33,931 bases of DNA from Oscillospiraceae bacterium (GCA_015064425.1 SVSF01000007.1:1-33931), one strand, 5' to 3'. Numbered from the stretch's first letter, positions 26,001 to 32,314 are shown. Numbers and translations: made by a program. Notes: a model not told the origin generated them from the sequence alone.

Positions 26001-26210
26001 ACATACTCTCAGGATCTTTTGAGTATTGGCCTTCTCGGATTCTTCGTTGACAGTATCTATTCCCCAACGAAGATCTATAATATCCATACGCAGGTGATAT
26101 CGGGAAAAATATGTCAAAAGCTCAGGTATAACATAATTGTGCAGCATATCTCGCTCATCATGCATATCCTGAAAAGTACTCGAAATAAAAATGTTATGAT
26201 TAAGTTTCAT
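20028..26210 (-). CDS. DUF4062-STAND NTPase-7TM-BspA leucine-rich-repeat receptor-like protein
   Basis: 2060 residues, no match known to me for the whole chain. Residues 5-220 are DUF4062, with IFISSTFQDMHDERD (7-21), DLRWGI (46-51), ERYGWIPP (87-94) and SVTELEV (117-123), close to the same region of animal TEP1/NPHP3/NWD1. Residues about 250-600 are a STAND/NACHT-like NTPase: Walker A SQSGMGKST (278-286, K284), Walker B ILITVDAVNQF (360-370, D365), sensor KIVYSCLPG (392-400), GLP motif (459-461). A helical region (600-1010) ends in CxxC (1002/1005). Seven predicted helices span 1037-1310, with basic loops after helices 2, 4 and 6, placing the C-terminus outside. About 20 BspA-type LRR units occupy 1370-2040. 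AT-rich, second in an operon. Role inferred: membrane receptor NTPase. Confidence 0.85.
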   Translation of the reverse strand: MKLNHNIFISSTFQDMHDERDMLHNYVIPELLTYFSRYHLRMDIIDLRWGIDTVNEESEKANTQKILRVCFDEIERSYPLFIGFIGERYGWIPPEIDVENAMLGYESEFLNSDYNVSVTELEVKYALSQVKNFNHCFFFLRKGIKPLDISDENLRKTYFPEEPESSKKCRALKEYLKNNYADNTFEYFCRWDDSNKHVVGLEPLAEQIKNILIGVIEKEILPYFTKNVTGVLDTEYKLHDFLRESQAQRMFGRSEEINELMNLINREIDYSSEIAVISQSGMGKSTLLAGLCNKAEAEGWRVIPFWAGISPQSGDFRFLASYICGILNPDIKQEIMGWDYKQIKKQLYLSLLEESKHKKILITVDAVNQFDESEEYRELDWLNDLIIPKGVKIVYSCLPGYESLFEKRNVQLWYLNAIKPQYIADVIHGISAFMHKEMPKEAVDLMKVKRGSKNEIVCGLPIYISTLMELLCSFDTDDYRSIIQKEKNFNMSPADAIVQYLCDTIRKAGNTFDKVFVSLIQKSKTRLGEKFDYISALLSNSYNGISEKELIDISHYAGIHLTAADFSMYRRMFRMHVQQNADGKWSFAHAIIRDAIRSYTDKLSCDGIYNCAGEYFSSAAEKYPINYRNAIIFSGKCKNWKAIIKCLYALEDVTEFVAEEIIKILISQRKEFFRHCEENELLLLSDIVIKYLNNRPVFNSNEIVDLATVLVQEMTKCKNIRKNHSQYIAEIYYLCGKAVLGRHDKRAITFFEISTNIQKKVYKKDYDVLCGKALCISELLFESRNYFHAERYAALAYSLFRNSEKKAGFTDEGRKLCTRISYQLCKCINSNFFSVRSFNLPGLLAKTYDMAVSCGDLEMICRCGVEYLSANSTAVFIRKRTEISDFLAKVSEKDIGTELYLSVQNVLISFYSPRYGSFADKYRMLSDRVTIGLSQNGSVDMVSLYQKINENFMYAQLIDGDLPNEEAKEAFIRTRNACRKLSLLTGNDWNDKELELQNDAYCAKCINSVKSENRRTKKSRHTFKKRSINEADAVLNVLKNVFVFAIPVVLAIEIILSMQHTESLDIFIYRSAVDISETVCNILLLPILFYFMQMCRSLDKNTKIYRTYKKNFVIFISLFAVLLCIFEILSTVESAKRNSPYFIDKYFIGSLYGSSILSIAYFIVWMWPIISLLCVFIYRKNYSYLGRGMRYIYRKKSINIMHKKLCVGSSVCIVAALLGFIIPKVYASQEYTRIWLSYWGTDTRTYLALCWIPLAAQIIFSLIELGIIKYNIGFSLVRTGAQLKKDAVPKMLLFTVVAATALVCGAFVYSTQLAKDISFDTYGYYVRDGVYYKLSNSGAYIFSYWQDDDNVYDIKIPEEIDGYTVYHISEGSFYDGNIRSISLPNTINSIEKGSFANCTKLERIHLPETLKYIEYEAFLSCVSLNDLSLPDSLVNIGAYAFKGCVSLNDISVSDDFNAKIDPKAFDVSGIAYSEQSFKNGVYVLGSSIAYVDTQFTGAIRIPEGVTTIGQRAFDQCSGITELYLPESLVKIEDYAFNNCNGMYYVYLPGSLQHIGDLAFAHCDSLYLIDNASELDIRSEEWKKSEISEHAKKISTDPENDSVLPGRTEDGLLFIEDASGEGYRLISYSGPEWKIDLPKTHNGKPYKISERAFSEKRNEYVSLLIPFDTYMSDVYSIDEFVGAGEEREVHSDEQGILYRYVDNMVEIVGYDKTKCPEDLIIDFGKSPVTITEGAFIFNDIIRSVTVNGDVTMYSGVFYRCLALEEVYINGYVRIADGYTFKECINLKKVHINGNVKRIPDNAFEQCISLTDIILPADMATLGKETFAYCSKLNSVTLSGIRTIGEKAFHNCSSLSVITLGRELCNIGTDAFVGCVSMEKIIYNGSADQWASNIVFENEGSVPFYGDGYCLFEIDGKIVKDIVFNEVTEISEFSFLNYRSLNSVDFSNKVKNIGNKAFFKCMGLTKLSGYDSLEYIYTSAFAECESLENLPLGESIYAIGSEAFKDCLSIKEAFIPETVKKLGEHVFQGCSSMKKLTFHKLWLDRKNRLFGENIYPEYVTFE

Positions 26211-26227
26211 ACCGTTTCTCTCTTTCG

Positions 26228-26746
26228 TTATTTCGTACTACCGTTAAATCCGTTATCTTTGAGGCACTGTATTATTTTATCTTCATCGGTTTCGGCTAAT
26301 AAAATATTTCCGTTCTCATCTAAAATAAAGACCAAAAAATCTCTGGCGCGAAATTGTATTCCTTTTTCGTTCACAGTTTTTTCGAATACGTCGCCCATAA
26401 TTGAATCGCCCTCTGTATATGAGTGTACCGTCACATTAGCTTTTTCGCCAAAAGTCTCAACGCTCATATCAAAAGTACGCCTTATTTCCGGAAAAGTAAC
26501 GGTATGAAAGAATTTATCATACATTGTCTCGTGATAAGCAAAAACTACGACCTGTCCCCGCCACTCCGTTTCTTTTATTTCAGTTTCTTTGGGAATAAAA
26601 ATACATATTAACACCAGGGCAACTACCAGCACCGAAATCAATACATACATTTTTGCTCTCCGGCTTATATACAGTCCCGCAACACCTAAAGAGAGTTTTT
26701 CTATTTTAATATTCGTACTTAAATCAGTCGATCTGTTATTTCTCAT
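26228..26746 (-). CDS. Single-pass membrane protein, partner gene of the receptor-like NTPase
   Basis: 172 residues, no recognised family. A basic N-terminus (IEKL, YISRRAK, ending about residue 32) precedes one transmembrane helix (about 33-51), so the remaining 120 residues face outside. That domain looks like a small alpha/beta fold: EWRGQVVVFAYHE, MSVETFGEKANVTVHSY, ARDFLVFILDENGNILLAE, DEDKIIQCLKDNGF. The last part resembles a thioredoxin-like or DUF-type strand pair but lacks a CxxC. The ATG at 26746 follows CAGGTG; an in-frame ATG at 26764 has no such site. It ends 17 bases before the 2060-residue gene and shares its promoter. Both products would sit in the membrane with outside domains, so a complex is plausible. 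Confidence 0.75.
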   Translation of the reverse strand: MRNNRSTDLSTNIKIEKLSLGVAGLYISRRAKMYVLISVLVVALVLICIFIPKETEIKETEWRGQVVVFAYHETMYDKFFHTVTFPEIRRTFDMSVETFGEKANVTVHSYTEGDSIMGDVFEKTVNEKGIQFRARDFLVFILDENGNILLAETDEDKIIQCLKDNGFNGSTK

Positions 26747-26772
26747 AATACACCTGAAAAACATTTTTCTTC

Positions 26773-26801
26773 ATTATATCACTTCAATACCGTATTGTAA
26801 A
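26773..26801 (-). promoter_or_regulatory. SigA promoter of the receptor-like operon
   Basis: Minus strand TTTACA (26796-26801), 17-base spacer, TATAAT (26773-26778), about 25 bases before the first start codon. Expected to drive both genes. Confidence 0.75.
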
Positions 26802-26852
26802 TATTAAGCCTAAAACAGGGACGAGTATCTCAGCGTTATGTACGCAAATCAC

Positions 26853-26882
26853 AAAAAAAGCAAAGAGGCTCAGCCTCTTTGC
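26853..26882 (-). terminator. Intrinsic terminator after the cysteine-rich membrane protein gene
   Basis: GCAAAGAGGCT (26860-26870) and complement (26872-26882) next to seven A (T on the minus strand) at 26853-26859. It begins right after the stop codon, insulating the receptor-like operon from read-through. Confidence 0.85.
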
Positions 26883-26883
26883 T

Positions 26884-27711
26884 TTATTCTTTGTTTTTGC
26901 TTTTTTTGATGTCTTTTATCCGAGTTCCTACCTTACCTATGATAGCATTGCCTTTAAGATACAGACGCTCTTTATTCTTTTTAAGAAATCCTTTGAGTTG
27001 TTTTTTGTGGTGGCAGAGTTTTTCCTCACATTCTGTGCAGGAAAGGCAGTTATTCGTATTCTCCGAAAAACGTTCGGGATGTTTCTTCACAGAGATCTCC
27101 CAACGTATGAGCAAAGCCGCAGACAGTGCGAATATACTTATGGTGAAAGGGTGAATAATGAATACAAGCGGAGTAAACATCATAGCATAATCCCAGTTAT
27201 ATATGCGGCAGGTGGTACAGCATTTGTTTTTCATAAACCAGGTCTGGAACGGGCAGAAAAACAGTATGCATATCATATCGCAGACAGAGTATACAAGGCT
27301 TATGAGCAAAAGTATTCCTCCATCGATCACCTTCGTATAATAAAGGATACCGAATACGGCGTTCATAGCCAACCAGCCGACAGCGATACCTATTGTGACC
27401 TTAGCGGGCTGTATTACAGGTACTCCGTCCGTATCTTCTCTTTTCTTATAATTTCTTGAAAACTGCTTCTGACACCCCATGCTTTCCACCTTATCGGGGA
27501 AAAAGCGAAGCATCATCTCTATGGCAAAGATCAACCATATGGCTGCGAGCACCGGAGTGTTTTTTTCATAACCGCCGAAAATATCTCCGCTATCGTTAAG
27601 CTTTCCCAGTATATAAAGTACTGCTGCGACCACCAAAAGAAGCGATCTTTCCACAAGCTTCAGATAATGCAGGGCTGAAATGCGGGATATCTTTCGTCTG
27701 TTCTTCAGCAT
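26884..27711 (-). CDS. Polytopic membrane protein with two cysteine clusters
   Basis: 275 residues, about five hydrophobic segments (25-41, 52-71, 105-125, 130-155, 175-203) and a long basic C-terminal tail (about 205-275). Two cysteine-rich regions stand out: C164, C165 and C168 in KCCTTCRIYNWD, and CLSCTECEEKLCHH (C222, C225, C228, C233, then H234 and H235). The second is a CxxCxxC-x4-CHH pattern and could bind zinc or an iron-sulphur cluster on the cytoplasmic side. I recognise no family and assign no function. Own promoter 27744-27772, start after AAAGGAGCAACTGT, terminator at 26853-26882. Divergent from deoB. Confidence 0.75.
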   Translation of the reverse strand: MLKNRRKISRISALHYLKLVERSLLLVVAAVLYILGKLNDSGDIFGGYEKNTPVLAAIWLIFAIEMMLRFFPDKVESMGCQKQFSRNYKKREDTDGVPVIQPAKVTIGIAVGWLAMNAVFGILYYTKVIDGGILLLISLVYSVCDMICILFFCPFQTWFMKNKCCTTCRIYNWDYAMMFTPLVFIIHPFTISIFALSAALLIRWEISVKKHPERFSENTNNCLSCTECEEKLCHHKKQLKGFLKKNKERLYLKGNAIIGKVGTRIKDIKKSKNKE

Positions 27712-27743
27712 ACAGTTGCTCCTTTCCTTAAGAATTAAGTAAG

Positions 27744-27772
27744 ATTATACTATTTGCCCGTAAAAAAGTCAA
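27744..27772 (-). promoter_or_regulatory. SigA promoter of the cysteine-rich membrane protein gene
   Basis: Minus strand TTGACT (27767-27772), 17-base spacer, TATAAT (27744-27749). Confidence 0.8.
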
Positions 27773-27800
27773 GGTAAATAAGACTCGCTTACTGTCAGTC

Positions 27801-27829
27801 TTGAAAAATTAACAGTTTTGCCTTATAAT
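27801..27829 (+). promoter_or_regulatory. SigA promoter of deoB-cdd
   Basis: TTGAAA (27801-27806), 17-base spacer, TATAAT (27824-27829). No CytR/DeoR-type operator was recognised around it. Confidence 0.8.
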
Positions 27830-27856
27830 TATAAAAAACAGTTCAAAGGTGAGAAT

Positions 27857-29014
27857 ATGAAAAGGATATTCCTTATAGTACTTGACAGCCTCGGCATAGG
27901 AGCCCTTCCCGATGCGGAGAGCTTCGGTGATGCGGGATCCGATACTCTTCGCAGTATTTCCGCTTCCGAGCATTTTTATATACCCAATCTCTTAAAGCTG
28001 GGTATTTCCCATATTGAGGGACTTTCCTATCTCGGAGAAGCTGAGCTGATCTCCGCCGTAGGAAGAGCAAAAGAACTTTCGGCAGGTAAAGATACTACAG
28101 TAGGTCATTGGGAGATAGCGGGACTTGTATCGGAGCAGCCCTTTCCCACCTATCCCGATGGTTTCCCCGAAAGCATAATAAAGGAATTTGAAACGGAATG
28201 CGGCAGGGGAGTTCTCTGCAACAAGCCTTATTCGGGAACTGACGTTATAAGAGATTACGGAAAAGAGCATTTGGAAAGCGGAAAGCTCATCGTATACACC
28301 TCGGGAGACTCCGTATTTCAGATAGCCGCTCACGAGACGGCAGTTCCGCCCGAAGAGCTTTACAAATACTGCAGAACAGCAAGAAGAATACTCAAAGGTA
28401 AACATTGTGTAGCAAGAGTTATTGCACGTCCCTTTGAGGGTGAACACCCATATGTGAGGACCTCAAGACGCCATGACTTTTCCGCCGAACCCGGTGGAGA
28501 CACTATGCTTGACGCTATAAAACGTGCGGGGCTCGATACCATAGGCGTGGGAAAGATACACGATATATTTGCAGGGCGAGGTCTTACCGAATTTGTCTAC
28601 ACGGAAGGTAATACAGACGGAATGGCAAAAACGGATAAATTTGCAGAAAAAGATTTCAACGGACTTTGTTTTGTAAATCTGGTGGATTTTGATTCTAAAT
28701 ACGGACACAGAAACGACGTGGACGGTTATGCAAAGGCTCTTTCGGAATTTGACCTTTGGCTCGGTTCCTTTGTAAATAAACTCGGCAAAGACGACGTTCT
28801 TATCATATCTGCCGACCACGGCTGCGATCCCGCCACGGTCTCCACGGATCACTCTAGGGAATACGTTCCCATAATCATTTACGGAAGCTCTGTAAAACCT
28901 GTAAAACTGGGAACGAGAGAAAGTTTCTCGGATATTGCCGCAAGCATTTGTGATATGTTGGGCGTAGACTTTGAGTGCAGGGGAGTGAGCATGAAGGAGG
29001 AGTTTTTGAAATGA
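27857..29014 (+). CDS. deoB: Phosphopentomutase
   Basis: Interconverts (deoxy)ribose 1-phosphate and 5-phosphate, feeding nucleoside breakdown into central metabolism. The 385-residue alkaline-phosphatase-fold protein has the metal-binding start LDSLGIGALPDAESFGDAGS (about 8-27), GKDTTVGHWEIAG with the phosphorylated Thr, and the closing ADHGCDPATVSTDHSREYVP segment that supplies the second metal site. The ATG at 27857 follows AAAGGTGAGAAT; earlier in-frame codons start within the predicted leader. Its stop overlaps the start of cdd by four bases. With cdd it forms a nucleoside salvage operon. Confidence 0.93.
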   Translation: MKRIFLIVLDSLGIGALPDAESFGDAGSDTLRSISASEHFYIPNLLKLGISHIEGLSYLGEAELISAVGRAKELSAGKDTTVGHWEIAGLVSEQPFPTYPDGFPESIIKEFETECGRGVLCNKPYSGTDVIRDYGKEHLESGKLIVYTSGDSVFQIAAHETAVPPEELYKYCRTARRILKGKHCVARVIARPFEGEHPYVRTSRRHDFSAEPGGDTMLDAIKRAGLDTIGVGKIHDIFAGRGLTEFVYTEGNTDGMAKTDKFAEKDFNGLCFVNLVDFDSKYGHRNDVDGYAKALSEFDLWLGSFVNKLGKDDVLIISADHGCDPATVSTDHSREYVPIIIYGSSVKPVKLGTRESFSDIAASICDMLGVDFECRGVSMKEEFLK

Positions 29015-29424
29015 TAAATGACAAAGACGTAAAAAGGCTTTCGGATGCTGCTCTCGAGGCAATGAAGCACTCATACTCACCATATTCCGATTTTTCCGTA
29101 GGCGCCGCTATTCTGTGTTCTGACGGCAGTATCTACAGCGGAACGAATATTGAAAATGCATCCTTTCCTGCGGGAATTTGTGCTGAAAGAAGCGCTCTTG
29201 CGGCTGCGGTAAGCGCAGGACACAGAGACTTTGAAGCCATTGCCGTTTGCGGGGGCAAAAACGGAAAAGCAGAAGATGAATGTCCTCCCTGCGGAATATG
29301 CAGACAGATGCTTTCGGAATTTTTTTCCGAGAATGCGGAATTTATCCTTATAAGCGGAAAAGGTACCCGCAAGGTAAGCATGAAGGAACTTCTTCCTCTG
29401 AGCTTCGGTAAAAAAATGCTGTAA
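29011..29424 (+). CDS. cdd: Cytidine deaminase
   Basis: Deaminates cytidine and deoxycytidine. The 137-residue size is that of the short tetrameric, Cys-Cys-Cys zinc class: PAGICAERSA with C57 (zinc) and E59 (proton shuttle), and CPPCGICRQML with C94 and C97 as the other zinc ligands. The substrate region SPYSDFSVGAA near 23-33 and NIENASF are also as expected. The start is the ATG at 29011 because AAGGAGG lies ten bases upstream and it overlaps the deoB stop in ATGA; an earlier in-frame ATG would read through deoB. A terminator follows. Confidence 0.93.
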   Translation: MINDKDVKRLSDAALEAMKHSYSPYSDFSVGAAILCSDGSIYSGTNIENASFPAGICAERSALAAAVSAGHRDFEAIAVCGGKNGKAEDECPPCGICRQMLSEFFSENAEFILISGKGTRKVSMKELLPLSFGKKML

Positions 29425-29441
29425 AATTTAATAATCTGCAA

Positions 29442-29481
29442 AAAAGGACACTTTTTTAAACAAATGGTGTCCTTTTATTTT
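29442..29481 (+). terminator. Intrinsic terminator after cdd
   Basis: AAAAGGACAC (29442-29451) pairs with GTGTCCTTTT (29467-29476), followed by ATTTTT. The loop is 15 bases, long but acceptable. Confidence 0.75.
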
Positions 29482-29492
29482 TCTGTGAATAA

Positions 29493-29501
29493 TGGTAGAA
29501 T
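29493..29501 (+). promoter_or_regulatory. Possible extended -10 promoter of the GH78 gene
   Basis: TGGTAGAAT (TGn plus TAGAAT, 29496-29501) with no good -35. It lies between the cdd terminator and the ribosome binding site. Confidence 0.4.
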
Positions 29502-29523
29502 TAAACAAAAGAGGTGGAGATAT

Positions 29524-32001
29524 ATGAACGGAAAATTTATAACTTATCCTTATAACGGTCCTAATGTGAAGCAAAAGCCTTGGGAAAGCTGGTATTTCAA
29601 TAACAAGGATATAAAGCTTCCTGCCGGTGACGGACTTTTGACTTTAGGCAAAAACTTTACACCCAAAAGCGGTCTCTGTTCCGCTGAACTTAAAATAAGC
29701 TCTCTCGGAATTTTTGAGGCTCTGCTCAATGGCAAACGTATCGGAAGAAACGGTGAATACGATGAGCTTTGCCCTCTTTGGACTGACTACAAGCACAGAG
29801 TGTTCGTATACAAATACGATCTCATACCTTATATAAAAACAAATATGCCCAACAGATTTACCGCAAGGGTATCCGACGGATGGTGGGCAGGCAGAATATC
29901 ATTCGGTTACTACGGATTTAAGCACTGCGCTCTTTGTGCTGAAATAATTCTTAAATACAAGGACGGAAGTGAAGAGAGAATTTCCACCGACGAAAGTTGG
30001 GACTCTGCCGTAGCGGGACCCGTGCTCAATGCAGATATATGGGACGGACAGTATATCGATTCCCGTATTCCCGACCCTGCGCAGCATCCCGAGACCGTAG
30101 ACTGGAAGCCTGCGGTGGAATTTACAGACTACGAATGTACAACCGTACCTTTTGAAGGTGAATACGTAAAGGTCAATGAGTGTATGAGCCCCGTATCCTC
30201 CTTTATTTGGAAGGATACAAAGGATAACGGCACGAAATTCGGTGAGATCGTTCCTGTAAGAAAAGCTGTTGGTGACGGTTGCGAGGTCATAAAGCTCAAG
30301 GCAGGTCAGAAGCTTACTCTCGACTTTGGAGAGGATATTGTCGGCAGACCCGTTATCGAGGTATTGAGCCACGAAGGAGCAGAGATAGAATGCTTCTTTG
30401 CCGAAATGCTCAACGACAGCGGTGATGAAGAAAGAGGAAACGACGGTCCCAAGGGAAGCGTTTATATAAAGAACTACAGAACTGCGCTCTCTCGCTTGTT
30501 CTACATTACCTCTTCCTCCGCATCCCGTAAGAGAATAAATACCATAAGACCTCTTCACACCTTTTACGGCTTCAGATATATTGAGATCAATACAAGCCGC
30601 GACATAAATATTCTTTCCGTTAAGGCAGAGGTATTAGGCTCCGCTCTTAAACCGCTTGGAAGCTTTGAATGTTCCAATGCCGAAATAAACAAGCTTTACA
30701 AAAACATTGTACGCGGAATGAAGGGCAACTACCTTTCCATTCCTACAGACTGCCCCCAGCGCGATGAGCGACTCGGTTGGACAGGAGATACACAGATATT
30801 CTGTAGGGCGGGGGCTTATCTTGCAGACAATCTCGAGTTTATGCGCAAGTGGCTCGGAGATGCAAGGGACTCCCAGAAGGGTCAAAACGGCGAATATTGC
30901 GATGTTATTCCGAGAGTATTCGGAGAACCCGGGCACGGTGCAAACACCGCTTGGGCTGATGCGGGACTTATAGTTCCCTATCAGATGTGGCAGATGTTTG
31001 GAGACACAAGCATAGTCGAAGAAAACTACGACGCTATGGAAGAGTATATGACCCGTCTCGAAAAGAACGGTTTTGACGGACCTACGCCCACTTACGGAGA
31101 TTGGCTCTGCTACGAGCCTACAGACGGAAGGTACATATCCGTTTGTTATTATGCTTACGATGCATACCTTATGACTCTCTTCTCACATCTTTTGGGCAAG
31201 AAGGACCGTGAGGAATATTATGAAAAGCTTCACAAAGACATAGTAGGATCCTTCCGTGACAGATATCTTGAAAACGGAGTCCTTACAGAAAGCTCCCAGA
31301 CCGCTTACCTCCTGGCACTTGCATTCGATCTGCTTCCCAAGGAAGCAATAGCTCCTACGGTGAAATTACTTGATAAGAAGATAAAGAATAACGGATACAC
31401 TCTCAGCACCGGATTCGTCGGAACGGGAATACTCAATCAGACTCTTTCCAAAGTCGGACTTTCAAATACCGCATACTCACTTCTCCTCCAGACAAACGAT
31501 CCCTCATGGCTCTACTCCGTAAGACAGGGAGCCACCACTATATGGGAGCGTTGGAATTCCTATACTATAGCAACCGGATTCGGAGACGTTGGAATGAACT
31601 CCTTCAACCACTATGCATACGGTGCGGTTGCAGAGTGGATGTATGCCGAAATGGCAGGTATCAAAGTAGATCCAGAGTGTCCCGGTATAAACGAGCGTTT
31701 TGTTCTCGCTCCCGAGCCTGACACAAGAAGTCCCAGAAACATCCCCGAGGGACAGAAGAGGATCGAAATGGTTCACGCTACCTATAAAGGAATCGAGAGC
31801 CGTTGGGAATATGAAAACGGCAGATTCGTATGGAGATTCAAGATCCCCCGAGGAAAAGCAAGAGTTGAATTTCCCATCCTTTACGGTCAGAAGACCTTCG
31901 AAGTCAACGGCGTAAGCTTCAGCGCAAGAGAACTTGGCGGAAAGATAATCAAGAAAAAGCTTGTATTCGAACTCGGCAAAGGCGAATACACGATAAGATA
32001 A
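29524..32001 (+). CDS. GH78 alpha-L-rhamnosidase
   Basis: Removes terminal L-rhamnose from plant glycans, flavonoid glycosides or bacterial polysaccharides. 825 residues with no signal peptide, so it probably acts inside the cell on imported oligosaccharides. Beta-sandwich domains fill the N-terminal third (with WYFNNKD, ARVSDGWWAG) followed by an (alpha/alpha)6 barrel holding the GH78 signature DCPQRDERLGWTGD (409-422). The likely general acid is in this segment, and the second catalytic Glu in the following helical region, e.g. the RQGATTIWERWNSY motif. The C-terminal part is a beta-sandwich with the GVNG-like EVNGVSF tail. The ATG follows AAGAGGTGGAGATAT. No transporter for rhamnosides is nearby. 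Confidence 0.9.
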   Translation: MNGKFITYPYNGPNVKQKPWESWYFNNKDIKLPAGDGLLTLGKNFTPKSGLCSAELKISSLGIFEALLNGKRIGRNGEYDELCPLWTDYKHRVFVYKYDLIPYIKTNMPNRFTARVSDGWWAGRISFGYYGFKHCALCAEIILKYKDGSEERISTDESWDSAVAGPVLNADIWDGQYIDSRIPDPAQHPETVDWKPAVEFTDYECTTVPFEGEYVKVNECMSPVSSFIWKDTKDNGTKFGEIVPVRKAVGDGCEVIKLKAGQKLTLDFGEDIVGRPVIEVLSHEGAEIECFFAEMLNDSGDEERGNDGPKGSVYIKNYRTALSRLFYITSSSASRKRINTIRPLHTFYGFRYIEINTSRDINILSVKAEVLGSALKPLGSFECSNAEINKLYKNIVRGMKGNYLSIPTDCPQRDERLGWTGDTQIFCRAGAYLADNLEFMRKWLGDARDSQKGQNGEYCDVIPRVFGEPGHGANTAWADAGLIVPYQMWQMFGDTSIVEENYDAMEEYMTRLEKNGFDGPTPTYGDWLCYEPTDGRYISVCYYAYDAYLMTLFSHLLGKKDREEYYEKLHKDIVGSFRDRYLENGVLTESSQTAYLLALAFDLLPKEAIAPTVKLLDKKIKNNGYTLSTGFVGTGILNQTLSKVGLSNTAYSLLLQTNDPSWLYSVRQGATTIWERWNSYTIATGFGDVGMNSFNHYAYGAVAEWMYAEMAGIKVDPECPGINERFVLAPEPDTRSPRNIPEGQKRIEMVHATYKGIESRWEYENGRFVWRFKIPRGKARVEFPILYGQKTFEVNGVSFSARELGGKIIKKKLVFELGKGEYTIR

Positions 32002-32010
32002 GTTTTGCAG

Positions 32011-32043
32011 CCACCGACTTGGATTTCAAGTCGGTGGTTTTTT
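32011..32043 (+). terminator. Intrinsic terminator after the GH78 gene
   Basis: CCACCGACTTG (32011-32021), loop GATTT, complement (32027-32037), then TTTTTT. Confidence 0.88.
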
Positions 32044-32084
32044 GACACTTTTTGAAATTTGTCCAAAAATTTAGATGCAAAATA

Positions 32085-32113
32085 TTGAAAAATGTCTCCG
32101 GATGTGATAATAT
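32085..32113 (+). promoter_or_regulatory. Promoter of the riboswitch-tetR transcript
   Basis: TTGAAA (32085-32090), 17-base spacer, TAATAT (32108-32113). Transcription would start at about 32119, right at the 5' end of the riboswitch. Confidence 0.65.
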
Positions 32114-32118
32114 AGAGA

Positions 32119-32204
32119 CAATAAGGGAGTAGTCGGCACAAAGAGTGCGATGATACCAACATCATGGTTTATCCTGGTTTCATCTTAATTGACGAGACTT
32201 ATCT
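32119..32204 (+). ncRNA. Predicted yybP-ykoY (Mn2+) riboswitch aptamer
   Basis: P1 is ATAAG (32121-32125) with CTTAT (32198-32202). The 5' side continues with the conserved GGAGTAG (32126-32132), and the 3' side is preceded by GACGAGA (32191-32197), the two internal-loop segments that form the Mn2+ site in this class. P2 is a short GCAC/GTGC hairpin (32136-32148); P3 is GATGA-ACCA with TGGT-TCATC (32149-32184). This matches the layout of known yybP-ykoY RNAs, but it was recognised by eye. Downstream, the P1 strand is shared with a terminator, the usual ON-switch design: Mn2+ stabilises P1 and lets transcription continue. Confidence 0.75.
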
Positions 32205-32233
32205 GCGAGCAGCGGATAGTCACGTCTTTTTTA
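32191..32233 (+). terminator. Expression-platform terminator of the riboswitch
   Basis: GACGAGACT...ATC (32191-32203) pairs imperfectly with GGATAGTCACGTC (32214-32226) around GC-GAGCA-GC, followed by TTTTTTATTTT. Bases 32198-32202 belong to both this stem and riboswitch P1. Confidence 0.75.
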
Positions 32234-32260
32234 TTTTCCGCTGTAAAAAGGGAGAGTAAT

Positions 32261-32314
32261 ATGAAAACACGATGCATCTTATTTGATACGGAAAGCGGTG
32301 AATGCAGTGGCTGA
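32261..32314 (+). CDS. 17-residue leader ORF overlapping the tetR start
   Basis: ATG at 32261 has the good ribosome binding site AAAAAGGGAGAGTAAT and reads MKTRCILFDTESGECSG then TGA at 32312-32314. It overlaps the proposed GTG start of the TetR gene (32307) in a different frame, so it may serve translational coupling. No family known; could be non-functional. Confidence 0.45.
   Translation: MKTRCILFDTESGECSG

Noticed and set aside
20028..26210. The large minus-strand frame being two or three genes or a chimera
   Set aside because: The frame is open for 2060 codons, domain boundaries occur at helical linkers and no internal start with a strong ribosome binding site was noticed; it reads as one protein.
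26019..26507. A 162-codon open frame on the plus strand across the two receptor-operon genes
   Set aside because: It has no ribosome binding site and its product is Ile/Ser-rich without domains; the minus-strand genes here are strongly supported.
28463..29083. A 206-codon antisense frame over deoB and cdd
   Set aside because: Both plus-strand genes carry full catalytic motifs; the antisense frame shows none.
32261..32314. A frameshift splitting a longer TetR N-terminus
   Set aside because: Residues of the short ORF do not resemble a TetR N-terminus, and the TetR frame from GTG 32307 already begins with a family-like ADSRITKK.
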